From: JANNYA01 sp031422315
GTDB lineage: Bacteria; Pseudomonadota; Gammaproteobacteria; Xanthomonadales; SZUA-5
DNA length: 64,000 nt
Assembly: GCA_031422315.1 (NCBI GenBank)
Contig: JANOQN010000066.1
Location: 62,001-126,000 of the forward strand
Reading direction: 5' to 3'
Shown here: positions 8,822 through 18,255 of the stretch, one piece after another
Layout of the letters: each line of letters opens with the position of its first letter
Numbering within the stretch: the stretch's first letter is position 1
The notes under the pieces: model-generated
Told to the model about the DNA's origin: nothing
Database searches by the model: none
What the model saw: the letters and a program-made list of their open reading frames with translations, nothing else
Translations under genes and position numbers: made by a program

Positions 8822-9370
8822 TTACTTGTTCTCTTCACCCGACATAGCCGGAAGTAAGTCATACATTTTTTCCGCGCTTTTTACCAAACCGCGCCGTTCT
8901 TGCGCGTTAAGCGGGGCAACCAGTGAATTGAGCGTGGCCCAATAATCCGGCAGCAGACGATCAAGCAGTTTACGGCCTTTTTTGGTGAGTTCAAGGCGCA
9001 GCGCGCGGCCATCGGTGGCGTGCGGTTTGCGCTCGACAAAGCCGTCTTTCTCAAGATTATCAATCAAGCCGGTAATCGTCGGTCGGCGAACGCCGAGTCT
9101 TCTGGCGATTTGCGCAGGTTTTGGGGCTTCAGGCAGCGCTGGATTGCCGCTGTAGGCTGCAATCGTCAGCATCATGTTGAACTTGCCGCTGCTGATGTTG
9201 TGCTGGCGAAATTGCCGATCCAGCATGGATAGCGTGGCATCAGCGCCGCGCAGGAACATCAAACCCGTCTCAACGGCGGCCAAATCAACGCCAGCGGGCG
9301 CGGTTAGTTTGGCGAGTTCAATTTCTATGTCGACCGAAAGGTCGAGTACTTCAGCATCGGTATTGCTCAT
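8822..9370 (-). CDS. MarR-family transcriptional regulator
   Basis: The 182-residue protein has a winged-helix core: KPAQIARRLGVRRPTITGLI (recognition helix), DNLEKDGFVERKPHATDGRA (wing with the D-G-R-A signature), LRLELTKKGRKLLDRLLP. This is standard MarR architecture, probably a dimeric repressor. The ligand and targets are unknown; the downstream DUF1499 gene is a likely partner. Confidence 0.88.
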   Translation of the reverse strand: MSNTDAEVLDLSVDIEIELAKLTAPAGVDLAAVETGLMFLRGADATLSMLDRQFRQHNISSGKFNMMLTIAAYSGNPALPEAPKPAQIARRLGVRRPTITGLIDNLEKDGFVERKPHATDGRALRLELTKKGRKLLDRLLPDYWATLNSLVAPLNAQERRGLVKSAEKMYDLLPAMSGEENK

Positions 9371-9505
9371 CTTTCGTCACCTATGGAATCCTTGTAAGGT
9401 GCTTAAGCATAACTGATATGAAGCCTAACTAAAAGTAGCTTTAAGAACTTTTCCTAAGTTATTGATTTAAATAACTCTGGCTCATCTTTAGCTTGGAAAA
9501 TTTGG

Positions 9506-9724
9506 CTACTTCTGCCGAAACGTGATGCGACCTTTGCTCAAATCATACGGCGTCATTTCGACTTTTACTTTATCGCCGGTCAAAATTCGAATGTAGTTTT
9601 TGCGCATGCGGCCTGAAATATGCGCGGTAATGCTATGGCCGTTTTCCAACTGGACCCGAAACATGGTGTTAGGAAGCGTCTCGGTTACGATACCGTCCAT
9701 TTCTAGCTGATCGTCTTTTGGCAT
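9506..9724 (-). CDS. infA: Translation initiation factor IF-1
   Basis: The 72-residue protein is full length. It shows the S1-like OB fold signatures TLPNTMFRVQLENGH, AHISGRMRKNYIRILTGD and VEMTPYDLSKGRITFR. It binds the ribosomal A site with IF-2 and IF-3 during initiation. The sequence is closest to gammaproteobacterial, Xanthomonas-like IF-1 by memory, which supports the taxonomic reading. Confidence 0.97.
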   Translation of the reverse strand: MPKDDQLEMDGIVTETLPNTMFRVQLENGHSITAHISGRMRKNYIRILTGDKVKVEMTPYDLSKGRITFRQK

Positions 9725-9814
9725 GTGCTCTACTGAAGTTAAAAGGTCGCTAAGTGTGACACTTGCAGGGCTTTGAAAGGGTTTGCCTCGGCGCTGTAGT
9801 TAGTCTTTGTCAAG

Positions 9815-11353
9815 TTAGCGTGCTTTAACGGCGACTTTTACTTCGCCGGAGCTTGCCGCAATTGCGGCTAGCGCACCGGCTTTTTGGATAATGCTGCGGT
9901 GATCCTTCAAATCGCGGGTTAAGCGATCCAGCAAAAAACGCTGATCCAAGCGGCCTTGGCTGGCTAAGGTTATGCGCAGCGCGGTGCCAAAGCTTTGAAA
10001 CAATAATCCGTAGGCGATCGCGTGTAGCGCGCCGCCGCCCAGTGTGCCTAGCCCGGGAAAGGCTTTGGCGGCATTGCCTGCAATCGCCAAAGCTAGCGTG
10101 ACAGAGCCTTTCAGTCGGCCGCCAACCAATTTGAGCAGGTCATCCGCATCAATTTCGCGCAGTTTGACTTCATAAAGCGCGGCGATTTCCTTGCTCATGG
10201 CCACCGCAAGCGCGCCCTGGATAATCAAATCACTGGCCGGCGCAATTGCGGCCATCGCCCCGGCAATCGCGCGGCGGGTGTAAATAATGACCAGCTGTGC
10301 AGATTGGCTTTCGCGAACGGCGATTTCAGCGTCCGATAACTTGAGCTCTAGCGCCTGTAACACCGCACGTTCGCGCCTGGGCTCGAGTTTTGCGGCGCCT
10401 TGCTGCGCAAGCTGGCATAAGCGCGCTTTTAGTGGTGCCAAGTTAGCCGCAACGCTGCGCGGGCGCACTTCAATGCGGCCATCGGCATGTTCAACTTGCA
10501 CCGTTTCTTGATAGCCCGCACTCACTGGAATGATATCTGCGCCATCAAATTTGCGTTTGAGTGCCACCAAAAGCAACGCGCGTTCGCTCGCGTCAAAGCG
10601 ATCCACTTTATTGAGCAGCATCAACATCGGTTTATCAAAGGCTTTCAGCCATTCCCATTCCCCGGCTTGCGCCCGGCTCAAATCGCCGTTCACCACCAGC
10701 GCCACCACATGCGCGCGCAGTGCTTCTTCGCGCGCCACGATCGCCCGGTCGGCGGCGTTGACTTCGTTCGTTCCTGGCACGTCAGCCAGCGTCACTATCA
10801 GATCATCAAGCTGAGTTTGATATAGCGCCACTTCTGTCGTGGTGCCTCCGCGCGCGTCAATCTTCAATGGCGTGCCGCTCAGTGCCTGAATTAGGCTCGA
10901 TTTGCCGGTGCTAATCTCACCGAACAGAGCGACATACAGCTCGCCGCTGGTTTTGCGGCGATCTAGCTCGTCAAACTCGGCGTTCAAAATCGCTTGTTCG
11001 GGCTGCGCAATGTCAATAGTTGAATTGTCAGATGGCGTTAGCGCTGCATGTTGATCAAGCGCCATTGCGCGCTGGCGCAGCGTGTCACGATCTAGCGTGT
11101 GGTTGGATTTCGGCTTTTTCGCCATCGCCGGGCGCAGTAGCCGCCAAACCAGCCAAATCACCGCAAATGTCAGCAAGAAAAGCGCCAAAGCCAGCGGCAC
11201 GGCTAGCCAAATTGGCAGGTTTTGCATGCGCTGATGAATCGATAGCGCGGTATCGGTCAGCTGAATCAGCGTCAGCGCAAGCCCGCCTAGAACGATAAAA
11301 ACTACCGCTGCAAGCAGCCAGCGTAAGGGCGTGGCGGGGCGATCAAACAGCAT
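9815..11353 (-). CDS. Membrane-associated GTPase
   Basis: The 512-residue protein has two N-terminal TM segments (LAAVVFIVLGGLALTLIQL and LAVPLALALFLLTFAVIW). A TRAFAC-class G domain follows: G1 GEISTGKSSLIQAL near residue 143, G2-region Thr within GGTTTEV, G3 DVPGTNE, G4 NKVD. The C-terminal helical part has further hydrophobic segments (AFPGLGTLGGGALHAIAYGL) like the YcjF/DUF697-type C-termini. The role is unknown; related GTPases act at membranes. It lies downstream of map on the same strand, with a hairpin between. Confidence 0.82.
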   Translation of the reverse strand: MLFDRPATPLRWLLAAVVFIVLGGLALTLIQLTDTALSIHQRMQNLPIWLAVPLALALFLLTFAVIWLVWRLLRPAMAKKPKSNHTLDRDTLRQRAMALDQHAALTPSDNSTIDIAQPEQAILNAEFDELDRRKTSGELYVALFGEISTGKSSLIQALSGTPLKIDARGGTTTEVALYQTQLDDLIVTLADVPGTNEVNAADRAIVAREEALRAHVVALVVNGDLSRAQAGEWEWLKAFDKPMLMLLNKVDRFDASERALLLVALKRKFDGADIIPVSAGYQETVQVEHADGRIEVRPRSVAANLAPLKARLCQLAQQGAAKLEPRRERAVLQALELKLSDAEIAVRESQSAQLVIIYTRRAIAGAMAAIAPASDLIIQGALAVAMSKEIAALYEVKLREIDADDLLKLVGGRLKGSVTLALAIAGNAAKAFPGLGTLGGGALHAIAYGLLFQSFGTALRITLASQGRLDQRFLLDRLTRDLKDHRSIIQKAGALAAIAASSGEVKVAVKAR

Positions 11354-11384
11354 AAAGTGCCGATTGAGTTAGATTGACGCGATA

Positions 11385-11406
11385 CTTGTTTGCCTTGGCA
11401 AACAAG
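11385..11406. terminator. Perfect 10-bp hairpin between map and GTPase gene
   Basis: CTTGTTTGCC-TT-GGCAAACAAG is a perfect stem with a 2-base loop just after the map stop. No long T-run follows, so termination may be weak. The 34 bases from 11385 recur, with three changes, inside RAYT locus R7 at 60124-60157, so this is also a mobile small repeat. Confidence 0.5.
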
Positions 11407-11418
11407 AAAACCAAATAC

Positions 11419-12198
11419 TTATGCGGCAAGCTGAGCGGCATCGCGCGGCAGCAACGTTAATACGTCAAAACCGCTATCGGTGACGGCGATCGTGTGCTCC
11501 CATTGCGCCGAAAGCGACTTATCTTTGGTCACCACCGTCCAGCCATCGGGAAGCAAGCGAACTTGCCTGGAACCAGCATTGACCATTGGTTCGATCGTAA
11601 ACGTCATGCCGGGAACCAGCGGCACGTTGGTTTTTGCGTCATCGTAATGCAGCACTTGCGGATCTTCATGATAAATCTTGCCGATGCCATGCCCGCAATA
11701 TTCGCGCACCACTGAAAAACGTTGCGCTTCGACCAATTTTTGAATCGCTCGGCCCACATCGCGCAAATTCGCGCCCGGGCGTACCGTGCGAATGCCAGCC
11801 CACATCGCATCAAACGTCACATCAACTAATCGACGCGCCAAAACCGAAGGTTCGCCCGCGTAATACATGCGGCTGGTGTCGCCGTGATAGCCGTTTTTAA
11901 TGACTGTCACGTCAATATTCACAATATCGCCCTTTTGCAGCACTTTCGAGCCCGGAATGCCGTGGCAAACCACGTGATTGACCGACGAGCAAATCGTTTT
12001 CGGAAAATCTTTGTAGCCCAAATTGGCCGGAATCGCTTTTTGATGATCGACAATAAAATCGTGGCAGCGTTTGTCAAGCGCGTCGGTAGTAACCCCGGGC
12101 ACGACAAACTCTTCAATCATTTCAAGCACTTGCGCAGCAAGCCGGCCCGCTTCGCGCATGGCTTCAATTTGCTCTTTACTCTTAATCGTGATGTTCAA
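11419..12198 (-). CDS. map: Methionine aminopeptidase, type I
   Basis: The enzyme removes the initiator Met from nascent proteins. Its signatures are SSVNHVVCHGIPG, NIDVTVIKNGYHGDTSRMYY (metal Asp pair), YCGHGIGKIYHEDPQVLHY (metal His), FTIEPMVNAG (metal Glu) and AQWEHTIAV (metal Glu). I chose the TTG at 12198 (protein beginning LNITIKSKEQIEAMREAG) because it gives the usual length near 260 residues and is preceded by AGGA at 8 nt. An in-frame ATG at 12291 would add 31 residues without family resemblance. Confidence 0.94.
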   Translation of the reverse strand: MNITIKSKEQIEAMREAGRLAAQVLEMIEEFVVPGVTTDALDKRCHDFIVDHQKAIPANLGYKDFPKTICSSVNHVVCHGIPGSKVLQKGDIVNIDVTVIKNGYHGDTSRMYYAGEPSVLARRLVDVTFDAMWAGIRTVRPGANLRDVGRAIQKLVEAQRFSVVREYCGHGIGKIYHEDPQVLHYDDAKTNVPLVPGMTFTIEPMVNAGSRQVRLLPDGWTVVTKDKSLSAQWEHTIAVTDSGFDVLTLLPRDAAQLAA

Positions 12199-12380
12199 AT
12201 GCGAAATCCTGGCATTAGCCTCTAACAGGCTCGAAAGCTTAGCAAATCTTGCTTGAATTCTTGGTGGATTGGAACGTTTTCGAGAGTGCAAAGCTGTTTA
12301 GCTTTCGGCCCGAATTGGCGCCAATCGTTCTTCCACGCAGTAAACCTTGAAGTGAGAGTCAGTGGCTAGACCAAAAGGCC

Positions 12381-13763
12381 CTATCTATTCAAATCCGCAT
12401 AAAACGGGTCTAACGCCGCGCAAAGGGCTTCGCGCTCCGGCTTGGTTAGCGCGCGCATGCCTTGATTGGAGTACAGATCGGCATGCAAATCTGCTTGCTT
12501 TAGCGCGGTTGTGGCTTCAAGGACTCGGCTTCCTTCAACTTGGGAGTTAGCAGAAACGTCTAAAGGGCGTAGTGCCGTGAGGATCATACCGCCGAGATTG
12601 ACTTTTTCGGTTTCGGGCGTGCTGTCCCACTTGGGGTCGCACAGGGCAATTTTTGCCGCCAAACCGTTCCATTTTGATTCTTCCAATTGATTGTGGCTCA
12701 GCACTGCGCGCGCAATTGGCAGTGCGCTTTGCATCCCTTGTGTGCCGCAGCGTGCGCCATGGTGTATCGGTGTAGATCCGAAATCGTTTGGCGCGCTGCG
12801 TTGGCTCATTAAATACATTAGCGCACCGCCCGCATCGGTGGGTTTTTGCTTGCCGCGCTTTTGGTCTTCCGCGCTTGGCGCAGGAAAATATTTGACGTAA
12901 TCGTGGTGATGGTGCTCAACCTGATCGCTATAGCCCGATGTGAGCAGTGCCTGCCCCCAAGCCGGATATTTGCTCCGAATGGTTCGATCAATATTGACAA
13001 CGTGCTTGACGCGTTCTGGAATCCGCATGCTGCCTTCAAATACTTCGGTAAAGCGAACGGGTTCGAGCCCTGGCGCGATAACGCTCGCATCGCCTGGCAC
13101 CCAGTTTGGGCTCGGCGCGGTGGTGTGAACTTTGCCGTTTTCGTCGGTGCGCAAGTTGAACGAGGTCTGGCAAATGCCTTCATATCCGCTGGTAGGCTCG
13201 ACCCAGCTGAGCGACACCAATGCGCCGACTATCGGAACGTTTTTTTCTGGATCGAATAGCTGCAAGTTCAGCTCCAATGGCTTGCGATCTGCGTTGGGCT
13301 TGTCGAAACAAACGTTATTGAATTCGTATCGGCAGGGTTTAGTGAGTTCGCCAATCACTGGCACCAACGCGAACAACACTAGAAGCACCAGCGCAGCGCC
13401 TGCTTCTTTTAGCTGCTGTTTTCTGGCGTTGGCATTGTATACGGGTCCGCTCCAGAAGCAAAACGCCGCCGCAAGCACTGCAAGCTGTCCAATGATCAGC
13501 GCAAACAGTGCTCCTTCGCGCGCTATTTTCTCCCATTCTGAAAGTGCCATTACCAATATCAGCACACTTGGCAGCAACGCAATTCCACCGCCATGATGGC
13601 TTCCGATCGCGAGAAACCAAGCCGCAGCTGACGCCGCAAAAAAAGCGCGTAAAATCAACGGCATGGTTGCGTGTCGATTGCTGCTGCTTTTGGCGATTAC
13701 GCGCACCACCAGCAATCCGAGGCAGGTCAAAATCAGCAAAACAATCGTCATTGCGCCTTCCAT
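12381..13763 (-). CDS. Polytopic membrane protein with C-terminal soluble domain, unrecognised
   Basis: The product is 460 residues from the ATG at 13763, which is preceded by CAGGGGG; an in-frame ATG at 13808 would add 15 residues. The first 155 residues hold about five TM segments (IVLLILTCLGLLVVRVIA, LLPSVLILVMALS, LFALIIGQLAVLAAAFCFW and LVLLVLFALVPVIG). A soluble part of about 300 residues follows: a carboxypeptidase-regulatory-like beta domain may start at LELNLQLFDPEKNVPIVGAL, with EHHHHDYVKYFP later. I do not recognise a family and suggest no function. Confidence 0.65.
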   Translation of the reverse strand: MEGAMTIVLLILTCLGLLVVRVIAKSSSNRHATMPLILRAFFAASAAAWFLAIGSHHGGGIALLPSVLILVMALSEWEKIAREGALFALIIGQLAVLAAAFCFWSGPVYNANARKQQLKEAGAALVLLVLFALVPVIGELTKPCRYEFNNVCFDKPNADRKPLELNLQLFDPEKNVPIVGALVSLSWVEPTSGYEGICQTSFNLRTDENGKVHTTAPSPNWVPGDASVIAPGLEPVRFTEVFEGSMRIPERVKHVVNIDRTIRSKYPAWGQALLTSGYSDQVEHHHHDYVKYFPAPSAEDQKRGKQKPTDAGGALMYLMSQRSAPNDFGSTPIHHGARCGTQGMQSALPIARAVLSHNQLEESKWNGLAAKIALCDPKWDSTPETEKVNLGGMILTALRPLDVSANSQVEGSRVLEATTALKQADLHADLYSNQGMRALTKPEREALCAALDPFYADLNR

Positions 13764-14119
13764 ATCAACCCCCTGAACTTTCCGATGCGCGAATGTAGTC
13801 TGAAACAAGGTGGCCGTGAACCAAATAACCTGCGGCTAAAATAGCGCCATACGCTGATGTTTCGCGTCGCATAAACCTGTACCAGGAATTCATTTGTTAG
13901 TTTATTTAGACTTAATTTTTGACGTATCCCTAAATCATGGGTATTTTCGGCAAGTTGTTTCGCCCGGGCTTCACAATTGGGAATCTCTAAAATCTCATTT
14001 TCGTAGTGATGCCTCGTTGCTCAAGAAAAAAATGTCGTTATATATCAGTTATATACCGCCTTCATTTTTGTCATTCGCGTCTAGCTTGACTTATGAAATG
14101 AGGTTTTTAGAGGTTCCCT
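13764..14119. other. Divergent intergenic region
   Basis: This 356-bp AT-rich region separates the membrane protein gene (minus strand) from the M23 peptidase (plus strand) and must hold both promoters. No clear operator or RNA gene was seen. The peptidase ribosome-binding site AGAGG lies at 14109-14113. Confidence 0.5.
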
Positions 14120-15685
14120 ATGATCTATCAACCCGAAATTGATTCGACCCGCAGAGCGCGTCGCCAAGCCACGCGCAGAGCGCATGGCGAGCAGCGTATT
14201 GAGCGGCATTGGCGCGAGCGCCCCCAGCATGCGCCGCTGTTCAAGCGAGTGCTCCGAACGGCGCAGCAAGGTTTAAGTTCCGCGAGCGATTTTTTTGCTA
14301 GCGCACTGGCGCAATTAAATTTAGCCAAGCTTGCTCAGCAAGGTGGCTCCAAGCTGCAAGCCGCTGCGGCAAAAGCACCCGCATCGCTTTGGTTGGCACT
14401 CGCGATTTTGGCGATCTTGCCCTTCACTACCGGCTTGCGTAGCGTCGCCCCGCAAACGCTTAATTCCTCCATTCAACTGCCCTCTGCATCGGCTACGCTG
14501 CTCAGCGCACCGATAGAAGCCAGTAGTAGCGAAAGCTACGTGCCGGGTCTGAATGATGATCAATGGCAGCTTGAAGTCGTCAAGAAAAATGAAACCGTCG
14601 GCGAGATTTTTTCCAGACTAGGACTCTCTGCTACCGAATTGCACCGCGTGCTGAGCTTTAGCGAAAATACCGCCAAGCTCGCTAAAGTATTTCCGGGCGA
14701 GCAAATTGCGTTTCAGATTAGCGACGGGCAATTGCAAGCGCTGCAGTTTGACGCCAACGAGAAAGAGCGTGTGCTCATCAAGCTGGATGGCGAAAAGCTT
14801 ACCGAGAAACTGATCGCGCGCTCGCTGGAAACCAGAGTCAGCTACGCCAGCGCTACGATTCGAAGTTCACTGTTTGGCGATGGCAGCAAAGCCGATATGT
14901 CGCAGCGGCTCATTTTTCGGATGGCTGAATTATTCAATTATGACATTGATTTTGCTCAAGATTTACAGCCAGGCGATAGTTTTGCGGTAGTGTATGAGCA
15001 GGTCTATCGAGATGGCGAACGCCTGCGAGATGGCGAAATATTAGCGGCAACCTTCGTCAATCAAGGCAAGCGCTATGAAATTTTTAGACATATCAGCGAT
15101 AACGGACAAGTCGACTATTTAGGCGTTGACGGCCGCAGCCGCAAGAAAGCCTTTATTCGCACGCCGGTTGACTTTACCCGCATCACATCGCTGTTCTCGC
15201 CAAATCGTAAGCACCCAATTTTGGGGCGCATGCGCCGCCATATGGGCGTCGATTACGCCGCACCAACCGGCACGCCGATCAAAACATCGGGCAACGGTGT
15301 CATCAAAACGATTGGCTGGATGAATGGCTACGGCAATACCGTGATCGTGGCGCACAAAGGCGGCATCGAAACGCTGTACGGCCACATGTCACGCTTTCCC
15401 AAGGGCCTCAAACGCGGTGATCGCGTCAAACAAAGCGACCTGATCGGCTACGTCGGCAGCACCGGGCTATCGTCCGGCCCGCATTTGCACTACGAATTTC
15501 GCATCGGCGGCACGCACCGCGACCCACTCAGCGTCGACTTGCCGATTGCCGATCCACTCTCCAGCAAAGAATTGGCGCAGTTCAAACGCACGCTCGACCC
15601 ACTTGTCGCGCAGCTGCGTTTGATGGAAGCCGCGCACGTCGCCAAAGCGCCGAGATCGGTGCCGCTTCGATCCATTGACGGTTGA
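14120..15685 (+). CDS. M23 family peptidoglycan endopeptidase (MepM/OapA-like)
   Basis: The 521-residue protein has a basic cytoplasmic N-terminus, one TM segment around LWLALAILAILPFTTGL, a LysM/OapA-like region (LEVVKKNETVGEIFSRLGLS), then a CsgG-like linker domain. The C-terminal LytM/M23 domain has the Zn ligands of HMGVDYAAPTGTPI (H-x3-D near residue 374) and HLHYEFRI near 455. Such enzymes cut D-Ala-mDAP cross-links during cell-wall growth. AGAGG at 6 nt supports the ATG. Confidence 0.9.
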   Translation: MIYQPEIDSTRRARRQATRRAHGEQRIERHWRERPQHAPLFKRVLRTAQQGLSSASDFFASALAQLNLAKLAQQGGSKLQAAAAKAPASLWLALAILAILPFTTGLRSVAPQTLNSSIQLPSASATLLSAPIEASSSESYVPGLNDDQWQLEVVKKNETVGEIFSRLGLSATELHRVLSFSENTAKLAKVFPGEQIAFQISDGQLQALQFDANEKERVLIKLDGEKLTEKLIARSLETRVSYASATIRSSLFGDGSKADMSQRLIFRMAELFNYDIDFAQDLQPGDSFAVVYEQVYRDGERLRDGEILAATFVNQGKRYEIFRHISDNGQVDYLGVDGRSRKKAFIRTPVDFTRITSLFSPNRKHPILGRMRRHMGVDYAAPTGTPIKTSGNGVIKTIGWMNGYGNTVIVAHKGGIETLYGHMSRFPKGLKRGDRVKQSDLIGYVGSTGLSSGPHLHYEFRIGGTHRDPLSVDLPIADPLSSKELAQFKRTLDPLVAQLRLMEAAHVAKAPRSVPLRSIDG

Positions 15686-15723
15686 TCGCAGCGTCGATAT
15701 TGCCCTGAACTTTAAGCTGCGAG

Positions 15724-15765
15724 CCGTCATCCCCGCGAAGGCGGCGAGCCATTACAGGTGTCAAC
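15724..15765. repeat. Left half of dispersed GTCATCC repeat
   Basis: CCGTCATCCCCGCGAAGGCG followed by TACAGGTGTCAA matches the left arm and inner flank of the complete copies at 8104 and 25934; no right arm follows before anmK. Confidence 0.65.
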
Positions 15766-15865
15766 ATTCTCTTGTGCGCTTACAGCGCCCCAAAGCTTTT
15801 GTTTGCGGCGTTGACGGAATCTCTTTCGCCTTCACGTCTGACATCTTTCATGGCCGAGATGCACT

Positions 15866-16963
15866 ATGACCCTTTACCTCGGCCTTATGTCCGGCACCAG
15901 CGTCGACGGCATTGATGCAGCGATCATCCAATGCAGTGAAACCTATCCACTGCAAGTGCTTTACACCTGCAGCTTCGAATACCCAAATTCTTGGCGCAGC
16001 TTCGTGCTGGCACTAGGTCAAGGCCAAAAAAACGTCGATCTTGATGAATTGGGCCGCTGCGATGTGGCTCTGGGTCAAGAATTCGCCCGCTGCGCACTGG
16101 CTTTGATCGAGCAAGCAGGTCTTAAACCAGCTGACATTCGCGCCATCGGCAGCCACGGCCAAACTATTCGGCACCGCCCAAACGGCCCGCATCCGTTTAC
16201 CTTGCAAATTGGCTGCCCACATGTGATTGCCGAGCGCACCGGCATTTGCACGATCGCCGATTTTCGCCGCCGCGATATCGCCGCAGGCGGGCAGGGCGCG
16301 CCGCTGGTGCCGGCTTTTCACGCCGCTGCATTCGCTAGCGCAAAACATGTCGCAGTATTGAATTTAGGCGGCATTGCTAACGTCACGTTGATTGATGGCG
16401 CAAATGTACAAGGGTTCGACACCGGGCCTGCAAACGCAATCTTAGATGCGCACATGCAAACGTTGGGTCGCCAGACTAGCGATATCGACGGCGCATTGGC
16501 CGCCAGCGGTCAAATTGATCAAACCAGCCTAAGGAAATTGCTTAGCGACGCTTATTTAGCTAAAGCCGCACCCAAAAGCACCGGGCGCGAGCATTTCAAC
16601 TTAGCTTGGGCTTATCAAATCGCGCCCGAATTAGCGGCCAATAGCGCAGCAGATCGACAAGCCACTCTCACCGAACTCTCCGCGCGCAGCGCCGCCAACG
16701 TTCTGCGTGAATTTGGCGCGCCTGATAACTACGTTTGCGGCGGAGGCGTCCACAACCACTACTTAATGCAGCGCATCAGCGCCCAGTTAGCGCCGAATCA
16801 GCGCCTGCAGTCGACGGCGTTGCGCGGTTTACACCCTGATTTCGTGGAAGCCGCCGCGTTTGCCTGGCTCGCGCAGCAGGCGCTCGAGCACAAGCCGGGC
16901 AATTTGATGCAAGTGACGGGTGCGAAGGGTTTGCGGGTGTTGGGGGCGATTTGTTTGGCGTAA
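15866..16963 (+). CDS. anmK: Anhydro-N-acetylmuramic acid kinase
   Basis: The 365-residue protein has the N-terminal GLMSGTSVDGIDAAI signature, GSHGQTIRHRP, ADFRRRDIAAGGQGAPLVP and NLGGIANVT, and the ATP-site GGGVHN. AnmK phosphorylates and opens 1,6-anhydro-MurNAc to MurNAc-6-P in wall recycling. Its position next to an M23 endopeptidase fits a murein context. The length is standard. Confidence 0.96.
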   Translation: MTLYLGLMSGTSVDGIDAAIIQCSETYPLQVLYTCSFEYPNSWRSFVLALGQGQKNVDLDELGRCDVALGQEFARCALALIEQAGLKPADIRAIGSHGQTIRHRPNGPHPFTLQIGCPHVIAERTGICTIADFRRRDIAAGGQGAPLVPAFHAAAFASAKHVAVLNLGGIANVTLIDGANVQGFDTGPANAILDAHMQTLGRQTSDIDGALAASGQIDQTSLRKLLSDAYLAKAAPKSTGREHFNLAWAYQIAPELAANSAADRQATLTELSARSAANVLREFGAPDNYVCGGGVHNHYLMQRISAQLAPNQRLQSTALRGLHPDFVEAAAFAWLAQQALEHKPGNLMQVTGAKGLRVLGAICLA

Positions 16964-17163
16964 GTTGGGGTTTTAGATTTCCTAAGGCGTTGCCAGGTCG
17001 GCTTACCACAGCGCTCGGCCGCACAAACGCTTCCTTCGATGCCATTTCGTACGCTGAACTGATTGATGATGACGAGTCGACGCTTAGGCCGACACTTGCT
17101 GCAGCAACGCTCCACGCGCGTTAGTATTCCAGGTTCAACAATGCACTACTTTTGGAGGGTCAA

Positions 17164-17457
17164 ATGGTCCGTTTTGCATCAATCGTGATGAGCGTTTTAG
17201 TGGCATCGCCCGCCTTGGCTTTTGATAAGTCTGGTGTTCGAGAATGCGATGAGTTTTTGGCTAAGTTCGAAGTTTGTTTGGCTAAAATGGACAGCAAAAA
17301 TCGCGAGAGTTACCAAGAGGTGTTTGACAGTTTCGAGGAGCAATGGAAGGAGCTTGCAACGGATGATCAAGTTCGCTCAATGCTTCCACAGACCTGCGAG
17401 GCGGACAACGAATCGCTTGCTGAAACACTAACAAAAGACTTCGGCTGCGAATTCTAG
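17164..17457 (+). CDS. Small periplasmic protein, unrecognised
   Basis: The product is 97 residues. A signal peptide (IVMSVLVASPALA) is cleaved before FDKSG, leaving an acidic helical mature part of about 80 residues with three Cys (two in the C-x7-C of RECDEFLAKFEVC, one in TCEADNES) plus a terminal DFGCEF. The ATG at 17164 follows GGAGGG closely. No family is recognised; it may be a small disulfide-bonded periplasmic protein. Confidence 0.6.
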   Translation: MVRFASIVMSVLVASPALAFDKSGVRECDEFLAKFEVCLAKMDSKNRESYQEVFDSFEEQWKELATDDQVRSMLPQTCEADNESLAETLTKDFGCEF

Positions 17458-17537
17458 CCTCGTTGAATTCAATTGCGATTCGCCACGTTCTTGCTGTGCG
17501 AAGCGCGCAAGTTAGCTGAATTCAAAGTTAGGTGTTT

Positions 17538-18089
17538 ATGGGCAAACCTAAACAGGCGACTGTAACCGCAAGTTTTTGCGACGAGATTGAAAGCTTACTA
17601 GCGAATGAGTTGCGACTTGGCAACGTCATTGCCCAGAAACCCTATATCGCTAACTGGCCGGCAAGCGGTTCAATTTTTGCTTCACTTGAACATGACTTTA
17701 AACTGCCAAAGAAAGATTTCCCTGCAAACGTGCACCTGTCGATTTGCAATGACGCGCACTATGGTTGGTACCACGAGGCTGAATGCACTGTCCACAAGCA
17801 CCTGCTTGTGGCGGGTTCGCCAAAGCCAGGGTTGCCTATGTGGGTAAAGGCCCAACATCAATTTGTAGGCCGATCCCGCTACTCGGCACTCGAATTTGTG
17901 GCAGCTCTTCAAGTGTCTCCGACGAGTAGCGGGGGGCGGCTGAATTTAATCGATTTGCGTCCTGCCATTAACTTAAGCCGTTTTGGCGAAAGTGGCGCAC
18001 GTCATTCTGCGCGCAGTCGCAGAATCCATGGACCCTGCGACTACGCGCAGGCTGACGACAATTTGGTTGCTAGCTTAAGTTATTGCTAG
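17538..18089 (+). CDS. Hypothetical protein with repeat-derived C-terminus
   Basis: The product is 183 residues and unrecognised. The first 155 residues look like a real globular protein (HLSICNDAHYGWYHEAECTV; LPMWVKAQHQFVGRSRYS). The last 25 or so residues (ARHSARSRRIHGPCDYAQAD) are encoded by a REP-like hairpin at 18000-18062, so the native stop has probably been lost or replaced. Confidence 0.5.
   Translation: MGKPKQATVTASFCDEIESLLANELRLGNVIAQKPYIANWPASGSIFASLEHDFKLPKKDFPANVHLSICNDAHYGWYHEAECTVHKHLLVAGSPKPGLPMWVKAQHQFVGRSRYSALEFVAALQVSPTSSGGRLNLIDLRPAINLSRFGESGARHSARSRRIHGPCDYAQADDNLVASLSYC
18000..18062. repeat. REP-like inverted repeat
   Basis: GTCATTCTGCGCGCAGTCGC ... CTGCGACTACGCGCAGGCTG forms an imperfect inverted repeat typical of dispersed GTCATCCTGCGCG elements. 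It overlaps the 3' end of the preceding gene. Confidence 0.65.
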
Positions 18090-18255
18090 CTTAAGTTAAT
18101 GACATTGCTGCGAGGGGAGCGGGTCTAATTGAAGCACTCATTGGTGCAGCGGTTGGTAGGCTTACCATTGTGACGACGCGATTCACTCGCGGTAAGCGTT
18201 GGTTGTATTGGATTTTGGCGATTAATACATCGAACGAAATTAATCATAAGCCGAC

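Noticed and set aside
18100..18240. Possible 45-residue hydrophobic protein (GAAVGRLTIVTTRFTRGKRW)
   Set aside because: No start codon in frame after an upstream stop and no recognised family; too weak to call.
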